DNA of 12,215 bases from an uncultured Zetaproteobacteria bacterium (GTDB lineage Bacteria; Pseudomonadota; Zetaproteobacteria; Mariprofundales; Mariprofundaceae), in the NCBI GenBank assembly GCA_947311795.1, contig CAMZLX010000105.1, positions 1 through 12,215 of the forward strand, given 5' to 3'. Positions 5,379-12,215 of the stretch are shown here, piece after piece. A program made the position numbers and the translations under genes. Within the stretch, counting starts at the first letter, position 1; every line of letters begins with the position of its first letter. The notes under the pieces were generated by a model. It saw nothing but the letters and a program-made list of their open reading frames with translations. It did not search any database and was not told the origin of the DNA.

Positions 5379-7884
5379 ATTGTTTTTGCGCTGGTGTTGG
5401 CTGCTCACTGGCATGTTGGTAGCGGAACTTAGGCCAAGACTTGCTGAATGAATAAGTTTCACCCAGCCAATGCAGCTCGCCGCTGACATCTTGGTTTTCA
5501 TCAATACGAAATGTTCCTTTTCCGTGATTACGCCCATCTTTGATGCTGTATGTTGCATTAAACTCTTTGCGTTTGCGTAGCTTGAGATTCACTTTATCCG
5601 CTTTTACATTTTTATTGTTTAATAACCAAACCCCATTATACACCGAGACCTCACCATCACCTTTCCATGATTGCAGGTGTTGCTCATGATCAAATACAGC
5701 ATCCAAGTTTAGGGTAGCATAGATGGTAGCTTCAAGGTGCGTAGCAAACTGTTTATGAAGCCACAGCCAGTTGTTTAAATGAATGCCGCCTACTTGAATC
5801 GTACCACGCATGGCAACTGCATTGTTTGCAGGAGACAGATTAATTTCTTCGGCGGTCAGTGTGCCTTCATAAAATTTAGATTTAAACTTGTGTAGGACGA
5901 GTGCTTGAGCATGGCTTTGGTAATCGGCAGAGACTTGTTTGAGGGTGCCAAAGGGTAAGCGAAGGGCTTGGCTATGGATAGTTCCATGGGTTTGAAAGGG
6001 TAAGGATTGCAGCAAAACCAAAGCTTGAGCATCCAAAGATTCGGCTTCAATATCAAAGCGGTTGTTTGCACCACCAAAGACATAAGCTGAATTTTTCCCT
6101 TGTGTCCAATTCAGGTTTTGCACGTTCCACGTTTTGCCATCGGTCTGAATTTGCCCATCCACAAAATGCTTTGCTTGACCAAATTGGATGAGGTCAACAT
6201 CAGCTTGTTCAATGATGATGCTTTTCTCTGGAATATGCAGCGTTGTTTCACCACGGATATAGCCATGCCATGTTTGCCAAGGTTGCGGCAAACGAACACC
6301 TGCTTCTGCCAGCGCATCAAAATCAATATCCATATCACTGAAAAACCAGCGTGTTTTTTCGTGGCGCAAATGAAAGGTTGATTCATCGAGTTTAAAACCT
6401 ATTTCAGCATACTCAGGAAGTTTGTCTTCCGCCCACGAAAGCCTACCCCGCAACATCAAAGGGGTATGCTCGGGTTTATTGATTTCACCACTGCGCCATT
6501 CTGCATCGGTTGCATCCAACTGAATATAAGCTTGGGTTAACACATCATGTGCAAATGTAAGGTTGATATAACCTTTCATTGTTCCTTGCCCTTTTGGTGC
6601 AAGCTTATCTGCCAGCAACCACTGGCTAAAAGGCAGCCAATACGAGGTTTGATTCAGGTTAATCGGTATATCTAAAGCGCCCGTATCATAGGTGGCTTGG
6701 ATAAGCTCAATATCTGCTGTTGCGTTTGTATCTACATTTGAAAATAAACTGAGCTGATTGATTTGCCATGCTGCAGAATTGCGCCAAATAAAGTTGGATA
6801 GCTTTAAGCGTGATGCAGGCATAACGATTGTTTTTTCTTTGTCGTTATTTTGTTTCAAGGTGTAGTCAAAGCTATCCCAGGAAGTGTCTGCGGAAGTGAA
6901 CCATTGCCCATCACTGTATGAAGTCGTGATATGTGTATGCTCAAGGTTTGCATTGGTCGAGCCTTGGATGTTTAGAATATTCAGCAGGGGTGTGACTGCC
7001 ATTTTTTTGCTGTCCATCACGAAGTCACATGTATTCTCTGTTTTACATTGCCCCGTCACTTGCACTGCACCAATCTTTTGATGGTTAAAGACCATTTCAT
7101 CAATACTCAAAAAGGAAGTGTTATCGCCAATGATTTTTGCGCGAACTTCAATGGGTTTGGCGGTGTCTGTTTGTAAACTTAAGTGACCAAAGGATTGCCA
7201 TGATTCATCTTGATTGAGATGGCTGGTGATGCTTCCACTGAGTGTTTGTATATTGGTGCCTTGATTCCAGTTGTTGAGCGGAATATCAAACAGTTTGACG
7301 CGCCCAAAACCTTTGGTGATTTCACCGCGTTTGATGTGTAAGTAGCCATGCGCATCAATGCGCCCATCACCAATATGTGCACGAAGTTCCAAACGCGGGT
7401 TTTTATTCTTTCCAATATCGCGAATATCCAAGTCAACTTTTTCTAGGGTTAAATGCTGATGTTCAAAATGAATCTCACTTTGTGAAATATCAATGCGCTT
7501 GAGTTTAAAAGCATCATCTTTGAGCAAGTTTAACCAATCACCTTGCGATTCTTGGGTGATATTGATGTCTGCATCTTGCAGGTATAATGCTTGCGCAATG
7601 GCTTTGCCTGTAAGCAATGCAGCCAAATCTAGGTCAATAAAAAAACGCTGCACTTCGGCATCGAATGTATCCGATTGGATAATCACGCCATCCAAACGAA
7701 TCGCACCCATATACATGGGGCTTAAGCTTATGGACTTGGCTTGAAGTTTAACCCCTGACTTCGCAAGTTGGTCTTGCAAGGTTTGATACATGTTTTGTGA
7801 ATCAACTTGGCTAAGCGCAAGTCCAAACACAAGCGCAACAGCTACGCCAGCATAAAACCAAGGGCGTAGCTGCTGCATATTCAT
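5377..7884 (-). CDS. Large AsmA-like / YdbH-like membrane-anchored envelope protein
   Basis: This 835-residue protein has one N-terminal hydrophobic anchor (about 9-25, WFYAGVAVALVFGLALS). A long periplasmic region follows, made of repeated short beta-strand units such as ISLSPMYMGAIRLDGVII and RGTIQVGGIHLNNW. This is the pattern of AsmA-like and YdbH/YhdP-type proteins, elongated beta structures linked to lipid transfer or outer-membrane homeostasis in Gram-negative bacteria. I see no enzymatic motif. The family is assigned from fold-like pattern, not a signature, so the subfamily is uncertain. It starts 6 nt after the gatB stop, with no good Shine-Dalgarno for either ATG (7884 or 7878), suggesting translational coupling to gatB. 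Homologues elsewhere are not usually tied to tRNA amidation, so the link is probably only transcriptional. Confidence 0.65.
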   Translation of the reverse strand: MNMQQLRPWFYAGVAVALVFGLALSQVDSQNMYQTLQDQLAKSGVKLQAKSISLSPMYMGAIRLDGVIIQSDTFDAEVQRFFIDLDLAALLTGKAIAQALYLQDADINITQESQGDWLNLLKDDAFKLKRIDISQSEIHFEHQHLTLEKVDLDIRDIGKNKNPRLELRAHIGDGRIDAHGYLHIKRGEITKGFGRVKLFDIPLNNWNQGTNIQTLSGSITSHLNQDESWQSFGHLSLQTDTAKPIEVRAKIIGDNTSFLSIDEMVFNHQKIGAVQVTGQCKTENTCDFVMDSKKMAVTPLLNILNIQGSTNANLEHTHITTSYSDGQWFTSADTSWDSFDYTLKQNNDKEKTIVMPASRLKLSNFIWRNSAAWQINQLSLFSNVDTNATADIELIQATYDTGALDIPINLNQTSYWLPFSQWLLADKLAPKGQGTMKGYINLTFAHDVLTQAYIQLDATDAEWRSGEINKPEHTPLMLRGRLSWAEDKLPEYAEIGFKLDESTFHLRHEKTRWFFSDMDIDFDALAEAGVRLPQPWQTWHGYIRGETTLHIPEKSIIIEQADVDLIQFGQAKHFVDGQIQTDGKTWNVQNLNWTQGKNSAYVFGGANNRFDIEAESLDAQALVLLQSLPFQTHGTIHSQALRLPFGTLKQVSADYQSHAQALVLHKFKSKFYEGTLTAEEINLSPANNAVAMRGTIQVGGIHLNNWLWLHKQFATHLEATIYATLNLDAVFDHEQHLQSWKGDGEVSVYNGVWLLNNKNVKADKVNLKLRKRKEFNATYSIKDGRNHGKGTFRIDENQDVSGELHWLGETYSFSKSWPKFRYQHASEQPTPAQKQ

Positions 7885-7890
7885 GGGTTT

Positions 7891-9318
7891 TTAGCCTAAA
7901 AGTTCTTTAAGGCGTTGGTTGACCATGGCTGGGTTGGCTTTGCCTTTGGAGGCTTTCATCACTTGCCCCACAAAGAAACCAAACAAGCGGTCTTGCCCGC
8001 CTTTGTAGGCTTCAACTTGACCTGGGTTGGCATCCAAAACCTCTTGAATCATGGCATCAATCGCACCTGTATCCGAGACTTGTTTCAACCCTTTCTCTTC
8101 AATGATGACATCGACATCTTTACCGGATTCCATCATGGCATCGAGCACATCTTTGGCGATTTTACCAGAGATGGTGTTGTCGGCGATTCTGTCTAACAAT
8201 GATGCCAAACCTTTCGCAGAAATCGGTGATTCCGTAATGTCTTTGTTCAACTCTTTGAGGCGACCAAGCAGTTCATTCGCCAACCAATTCGCACATTGTT
8301 TGGGGTTGGCAGGGTGAGCAGCAACCAAGGCTTCATACCATTGCGCCAAGCTTTGTGTTTGCGTGAGCACATCTGCATCATAAGCGGATAAACCAAACTC
8401 AGTTTCAAAGCGTTTGCGCAGTTGATTAGGCAATTCTGGCATAGATGCTTTGATGGCATCCACTTCTTCTTGGGTCACGCGCAAAGGTGGTAAATCTGGC
8501 TCAGGGAAATAGCGGTAATCATGCGCTTCTTCTTTGCTACGCATTGAGCGTGATTCATTTTTCACCGAATCCCAAAGACGCGATTCTTGTTTCACTTCGC
8601 CGCCATCTTCCAAGATTTCAATTTGACGCAAAGCTTCAAATTCAATGGCTTGTTTGATAAAGCGGAAAGAGTTCATGTTTTTCATTTCGGTACGTGTGCC
8701 AAAAGGCTCACCTTTGCGGCGCACCGAGACATTGGCATCACAACGGAATTGACCTTTCTCCATATCTGCACCCGATACACCAAGGAACTTGATGATTTGA
8801 TGCAGTTGTTTCAAATAGGCGATGGCTTCATCCGCCGAGCGCATGTCAGGCTCAGATACGATTTCCATCAATGGAATCCCTGAACGGTTGAGGTCGATAT
8901 GCGATACCGCATCAAGCCCTTCATGCATGGATTTACCTGCATCTTCTTCCATATGAATACGCGTCACACCAAGACGTTTTTCACCATCTGGGGTTGGAAT
9001 ATCAATGTATCCACCTTCCACAACAGGTACGGCAAATTGAGAAATTTGATAACCCTTAGGAAGGTCAGGGTAGAAATAGTTTTTCCTGTCAAATTTAGAC
9101 TCTAAATTGATGTTCGCATTGATGGCTAAACCCGTCAAAATCGTTTTCTTGGCAGCAACATCATTGAGCACAGGCAATTGACCCGGCATACCCAAACATA
9201 CAGGGCAAGTTTGTGAGTTTGGCTCTGCACCAAATTCAGTGGAGCAACCACAGAACGCTTTGGTTTTGGTGTTGATTTGGCAGTGAACTTCTAATCCGAT
9301 AACCATTTCCCAGCTCAT
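7891..9318 (-). CDS. gatB: Asp/Glu-tRNA(Asn/Gln) amidotransferase subunit B
   Basis: This 475-residue protein is of normal GatB length. It is the kinase and tRNA-binding subunit: it activates Glu-tRNAGln or Asp-tRNAAsn with ATP and amidates it with ammonia delivered from GatA. Visible motifs are GLEVHCQINTKTKAFCGC with CxC at 23-25 and CPVC at 38-41 (zinc site), YFYPDLPKGYQISQF, RIHMEEDAGKSMH, DLNRSGIPLMEIVSEPDMRS, GQFRCDANVSVR and GTRTEMKNMNSFRFIKQAIE. The C-terminal third is the helical YqeY-like tRNA-binding tail. The start overlaps the gatA stop (ATGA, 9318-9315), and GGAGGTG inside the gatA end is its Shine-Dalgarno. Confidence 0.98.
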   Translation of the reverse strand: MSWEMVIGLEVHCQINTKTKAFCGCSTEFGAEPNSQTCPVCLGMPGQLPVLNDVAAKKTILTGLAINANINLESKFDRKNYFYPDLPKGYQISQFAVPVVEGGYIDIPTPDGEKRLGVTRIHMEEDAGKSMHEGLDAVSHIDLNRSGIPLMEIVSEPDMRSADEAIAYLKQLHQIIKFLGVSGADMEKGQFRCDANVSVRRKGEPFGTRTEMKNMNSFRFIKQAIEFEALRQIEILEDGGEVKQESRLWDSVKNESRSMRSKEEAHDYRYFPEPDLPPLRVTQEEVDAIKASMPELPNQLRKRFETEFGLSAYDADVLTQTQSLAQWYEALVAAHPANPKQCANWLANELLGRLKELNKDITESPISAKGLASLLDRIADNTISGKIAKDVLDAMMESGKDVDVIIEEKGLKQVSDTGAIDAMIQEVLDANPGQVEAYKGGQDRLFGFFVGQVMKASKGKANPAMVNQRLKELLG

Positions 9319-10784
9319 GATTCACCTCCGAAACCTTTTGGATACTGATTGTGCCAATCCGTTGCACTCTCATAGGCGGATGCAGCGGCTAGGATTTTAT
9401 CCTCTTGCCAGGCGGGTGCTATCCATTGCAGACCCACAGGTAAATCTTGGGCGAAACCACAAGGTTGTGATAGCCCTGGAAGCCCTGCCAAATTCACCGC
9501 GATAGTGAAAATATCTGACAAATACATGGTTAGTGGGTCATCCGTTTTCTCGCCAGACTTAAATGCAGGAATGGGGCTGGTTGGTGTAGCAATAATATCC
9601 ACTTGCTCAAATGCTGCTTTGAAATCTTGGCTAATCAGCGTGCGCACTTGTTGTGCCTTTAAATAATAAGCATCGTAATAACCTGAAGATAGGGCGAATG
9701 TACCTGTCAAAATACGACGTTTAACTTCCGAACCAAAACCTTCATCGCGAGAGCGAGCATACATATCTTCCAAGTCTTCAGGGTTATCGCAGCGATGACC
9801 AAAGCGAACCGCATCATAACGTGATAGGTTGGTCGATGCTTCGGATGGCGCAATCACATAATAAGCGGCGACTGCGTATTCAGTGTGTGGCAATGAAATG
9901 TCCACAATTTCAGCACCAAGGTCTTGGCATTTTTTCAAGGCAGTTTCCACTTGGGTGCGAACTTCTTCATCCATGCCATCAATAAAATATTCTTTGGGTT
10001 TGCCGATTCTCAAACCTTTCATATCTTTGGCTTCACATGCTGCAAGCCAATCGAAGCTTGGTGCATCCGCAACGGAAGTGGCATCGCCTGCATCATGCCC
10101 AGACATAATGGATGTGAGCAGTGCTGCATCTTTCACCGTGCGGGTCATCGGCCCTGCTTGGTCGAGTGAGGAAGCAAACGCGATAATGCCACGGCGAGAT
10201 ACACGACCATACGTTGGTTTTAGACCAACAAGACCTGTGAGTGATGCAGGTTGGCGAATCGAGCCACCAGTGTCTGTGCCCAGTGCGGCGGGGGTTAAAG
10301 CAGCAGCCACAGCAGCAGCAGAACCACCCGATGAACCACCCGGGATACAATCGGTGTTCCAAGGGTTTTGCACACCACCAAAGGCAGATGTTTCACTGGA
10401 TGAACCCATGGCAAACTCATCCATGTTTGTTTTGCCGACCAACACCGCACCCGCTTCTCTCAGGCGGGTAATCACATGCGCATCATAAGGCGCCTCAAAA
10501 CCTTCAAGGATATTGGAGCAGCAGCGGGTTGGTCCGTTTTGGGTGCAGAAAATATCTTTAACGGCAATGGGCAGACCTTCCAAAGGACGCGCACCGTGTT
10601 CTTTGCGGTAAGCATCAGATGCTTCAGCTTGCGCCAACACGTTTTTAGGGTCGATATGTACAAAAGCATTCAAATCATCATTGTATGTTGCAATGCGGTC
10701 TAAATAAGTTTGCGCGACTTGAACTGCGGTTGTTTCGCCAGCGTTTAGCTTGGCTTGGATGTCGGTTAATGTGCTAAAAGGCAT
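9315..10784 (-). CDS. gatA: Asp/Glu-tRNA(Asn/Gln) amidotransferase subunit A (amidase)
   Basis: This 489-residue amidase-signature protein is the glutaminase subunit of GatCAB. The Ser-cisSer-Lys triad is complete: Lys76 (PIAVKDIFC), Ser151 (PGGSSGGSAAAV) and Ser175 (TDTGGSIRQPAS), with spacings of 75 and 24 residues, matching known GatA. Ammonia from glutamine passes to GatB. I chose the ATG at 10784-10782 because GAGGAA lies just upstream and the N-terminus MPFSTLTDIQAKLNAGETTA aligns with GatA. A longer in-frame reading from a TTG at 10859 would add 25 unsupported residues and overlap gatC. Order gatC-gatA-gatB is the common bacterial operon order. Confidence 0.98.
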   Translation of the reverse strand: MPFSTLTDIQAKLNAGETTAVQVAQTYLDRIATYNDDLNAFVHIDPKNVLAQAEASDAYRKEHGARPLEGLPIAVKDIFCTQNGPTRCCSNILEGFEAPYDAHVITRLREAGAVLVGKTNMDEFAMGSSSETSAFGGVQNPWNTDCIPGGSSGGSAAAVAAALTPAALGTDTGGSIRQPASLTGLVGLKPTYGRVSRRGIIAFASSLDQAGPMTRTVKDAALLTSIMSGHDAGDATSVADAPSFDWLAACEAKDMKGLRIGKPKEYFIDGMDEEVRTQVETALKKCQDLGAEIVDISLPHTEYAVAAYYVIAPSEASTNLSRYDAVRFGHRCDNPEDLEDMYARSRDEGFGSEVKRRILTGTFALSSGYYDAYYLKAQQVRTLISQDFKAAFEQVDIIATPTSPIPAFKSGEKTDDPLTMYLSDIFTIAVNLAGLPGLSQPCGFAQDLPVGLQWIAPAWQEDKILAAASAYESATDWHNQYPKGFGGES

Positions 10785-10851
10785 GGTATTTCCTCGAATG
10801 TTTGGAATGTTGTATGTTGGGGGGCTAGGGCGATTTTGCTCAATCACTATT

Positions 10852-11130
10852 TTATTCAATTACTTTGGGCACAACATACAAACCTGATTCAGTGCGTGGG
10901 GCAGGTTGTTGCAAAGCATCACGGCGGTCAGCATTGGTGACGACATCAGCGCGTTGCGGCATGGCAACATCGTGGGGGTGAGCCGTGGGTGGCACACCAT
11001 CGGTGTTCACTTCACTAAGTTTATCAATATACCCCATGATACTTGATAATTGCGGTGCAAGTTCTTTGGCTTCGTTGTCTGTGAGACGAATGCGAGAAAG
11101 GTTTGCGATTTTTTTTACATCAATATCCAT
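10852..11130 (-). CDS. gatC: Asp/Glu-tRNA(Asn/Gln) amidotransferase subunit C
   Basis: This 92-residue GatC is of usual length. It has the N-terminal helix MDIDVKKIANLSRIRLTDNE, then a middle DGVPPTAHP and the conserved end ESGLYVVPKVIE. GatC wraps around the GatA-GatB interface and stabilises the complex. The ATG at 11130-11128 has AGGTGG five bases upstream; a GTG nine bases earlier is less likely as it overlaps that Shine-Dalgarno. A 67-nt gap separates it from gatA. It is the first gene of the minus-strand operon. Confidence 0.95.
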   Translation of the reverse strand: MDIDVKKIANLSRIRLTDNEAKELAPQLSSIMGYIDKLSEVNTDGVPPTAHPHDVAMPQRADVVTNADRRDALQQPAPRTESGLYVVPKVIE

Positions 11131-11283
11131 AAAGACCACCTGATTTTAAAGTCAGGCGCAGTCTAGTCATCAAAGCCAAATATCTCTAGTGGTTTATGGG
11201 TTTTATTGCATGGTGATGTGATAAAAAAAGAAGGAAGGGCAGAGGTGGGGGCAAAAAACTCAAGGATTATGGAAAATAAACGC

Positions 11284-11318
11284 ACTGACCCCTAACTTCA
11301 TGAATTTAGGTGCCCAGT
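11284..11318. repeat. Imperfect palindrome upstream of the Rhs fragment
   Basis: The arms ACTGACCCCTAA (11284-11295) and TTAGGTGCCCAGT (11306-11318) pair imperfectly (CCTAA/TTAGG and ACTG/CAGT) around the exact palindrome TTCATGAA (11297-11304). A further GAAGTT (11329-11334) can pair with AACTTC (11294-11299). No T-tract follows, so it is not a terminator. It sits in a 216-bp gene-free stretch between gatC and the Rhs reading frame. It could be an end or footprint of a mobile or REP-like element; I cannot name a family. Confidence 0.4.
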
Positions 11319-11346
11319 TTATTGGGGGAAGTTCACTACCCTTTAA

Positions 11347-12215
11347 ATCATCACTTCCTACACCTATGATGCCGCAGGGCGTGTTACCGCTATCAATTAT
11401 CCTGCTGCCAATGGTGTGCCTGCCAAATCTGTGAGCTTCACCTACGATGCCAACGGCAATTTACTCACCTACAACGATGGTATCACATCAGGCACATATA
11501 CTTACGATGCCAACAACCGTAAGCTGACAGATGCAGTCAATTACGGTGCATTTACGCTCTCATCCAGCTACACGTATTATAAAAACGGGCAGAAGAAAAG
11601 CTTTACAGGCGCAGATGGTGCGGTTATAAAATACACCTATGATGCAGCCAATCAATTGCAAACGCTCAACATCGCGGGTGAAGGCACGTTGGTCTATGCC
11701 AACTACAAGTGGACAGCACCCACAAAAATCATCCTGCCCGGCGGCGGCACCAAAAATTATGCCTACGATGCCCTGCTTCGCCCAACCCTTATCCACATGA
11801 AAGACCCTGCCAATAACACACTTATGCGCTATGCTTACGCCTATGATGCAGCAGGGAATATCACAGTGAAGAACACCGAGCACGGCAACTATGCTTATGG
11901 TTATGACACCGTAGACAGGCTCACCAGCGCCACATCCCCCACTGCGCAAGAAGCATTTGCTTATGATAAAGTGGGCAATCGCATCAAGCAGAATAGCGGC
12001 AGCCCTTGGGCGTATAACGCCAACAATGAGCTCACATCCCGCCCAGCCATCAGCTATCAATACGATGCCAATGGCAGCCAAATCCAAAAGACGGAAGGCA
12101 CCACCGTCACCGATTATATCTATGACGGCAGCAATCGTTTAAGCAAGGTCAAGCAAGGCGCAACAGAAATAGCCAGCTATGCTTACGACCCGTTTGGCAG
12201 GCGCATCAGCAAAAC
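11347..12215 (+). CDS. Rhs/YD-repeat protein segment, lacking a normal 5' end, open at window end
   Basis: The frame is open from just after a TAA (11344-11346) through the last base: 289 codons without a stop. It encodes about twelve YD-repeat units, including YDAAGR, YDANGN, YDANNR, YDALLR, YDAAGN, YDTVDR, YDKVGN, YDANGS, YDGSNR and finally YDPFGRRISK near 12190. The last resembles the repeat close to the end of Rhs cores. Rhs proteins form a beta-cocoon that encloses a C-terminal toxin. Here no ATG start, signal peptide, PAAR or other N-terminal domain exists; the first in-frame GTG is 11416 and the first ATG 11797, both mid-repeat. The toxin tip and any immunity gene lie beyond the window. 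Codons favour GCC, AAC, ACC and GGC, unlike neighbours. It may be an orphan Rhs cassette or a pseudogene. Confidence 0.85.
   Translation, partial: MITSYTYDAAGRVTAINYPAANGVPAKSVSFTYDANGNLLTYNDGITSGTYTYDANNRKLTDAVNYGAFTLSSSYTYYKNGQKKSFTGADGAVIKYTYDAANQLQTLNIAGEGTLVYANYKWTAPTKIILPGGGTKNYAYDALLRPTLIHMKDPANNTLMRYAYAYDAAGNITVKNTEHGNYAYGYDTVDRLTSATSPTAQEAFAYDKVGNRIKQNSGSPWAYNANNELTSRPAISYQYDANGSQIQKTEGTTVTDYIYDGSNRLSKVKQGATEIASYAYDPFGRRISK

Noticed and set aside
9883..10488. Plus-strand open frame of 201 codons opposite gatA
   Set aside because: It is antisense to the fully conserved GatA catalytic region, with no family resemblance.
10785..10859. N-terminal extension of gatA from a TTG at 10859, overlapping the end of gatC
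   Set aside because: The extra 25 residues have no place in GatA proteins, and the ATG at 10784 has a good GAGGAA Shine-Dalgarno.
11145..11173. Sigma-70-like promoter for gatC on the minus strand (TTGATG, 17 bases, TTTAAA)
   Set aside because: Both boxes match only four of six positions, and the predicted start near 11138 would cut into the gatC Shine-Dalgarno, so it is probably chance.
11560..12087. Minus-strand open frame of 175 codons rich in Ile, Gly, Val and Cys
   Set aside because: It lies antisense to the Rhs repeats; the plus strand encodes regular YD motifs, so this is a shadow frame.
11347..12215. The tandem YD motifs considered as a DNA repeat or CRISPR-like array
   Set aside because: The repetition is at protein level with variable spacing and diverged DNA; there are no identical direct repeats with spacers.

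Overview
The window suggests a Gram-negative proteobacterium of moderate to low GC. It encodes two outer-membrane beta-barrel proteins with Sec signal peptides, a large AsmA-like envelope protein, a GatCAB amidotransferase, P-II/Amt nitrogen genes and at least one good sigma-54 (-24/-12) promoter. I cannot name the species. A low-GC Zetaproteobacterium or a gammaproteobacterium would fit, but that is only an impression.

Layout. Positions 1-117 (minus) hold the first 39 codons of carA. A 257-bp divergent AT-rich gap follows and carries a clear sigma-54 promoter pointing right. Positions 375-5331 (plus) hold two consecutive copies of one gene order: TorF-family putative porin, P-II protein (GlnK type), Amt ammonium transporter. 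Rho-independent terminators lie after torF1, amt1, torF2 and amt2. The last one sits between converging genes and overlaps the stop codon of the neighbour. Positions 5377-11130 (minus) form a probable operon read gatC-gatA-gatB-asmA-like, with a 4-nt gatA/gatB overlap and a 6-nt gap before the AsmA-like gene. After a short intergenic stretch with an imperfect palindrome, positions 11347-12215 (plus) hold YD-repeat (Rhs) coding sequence. It has no start codon or N-terminal part and runs off the window.

How the genes may work together. The two torF-glnK-amt modules look like a complete ammonium acquisition path: a very acidic outer-membrane barrel, an inner-membrane Amt channel, and the P-II trimer that gates Amt according to nitrogen status. 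The P-II copies are about 88% identical and keep Tyr51. The two Amt proteins are clearly different subtypes, and the two porins are only moderately similar. The modules are therefore not a recent simple duplication and may have different affinity or regulation. GatCAB makes Gln-tRNAGln and/or Asn-tRNAAsn using glutamine as amide donor, and CarA also consumes glutamine, so the neighbourhood is rich in glutamine and ammonium metabolism. That may be coincidence.

The least ordinary parts are the doubled porin-sensor-transporter module and the 5'-truncated Rhs segment, whose codon use differs from the rest of the window.
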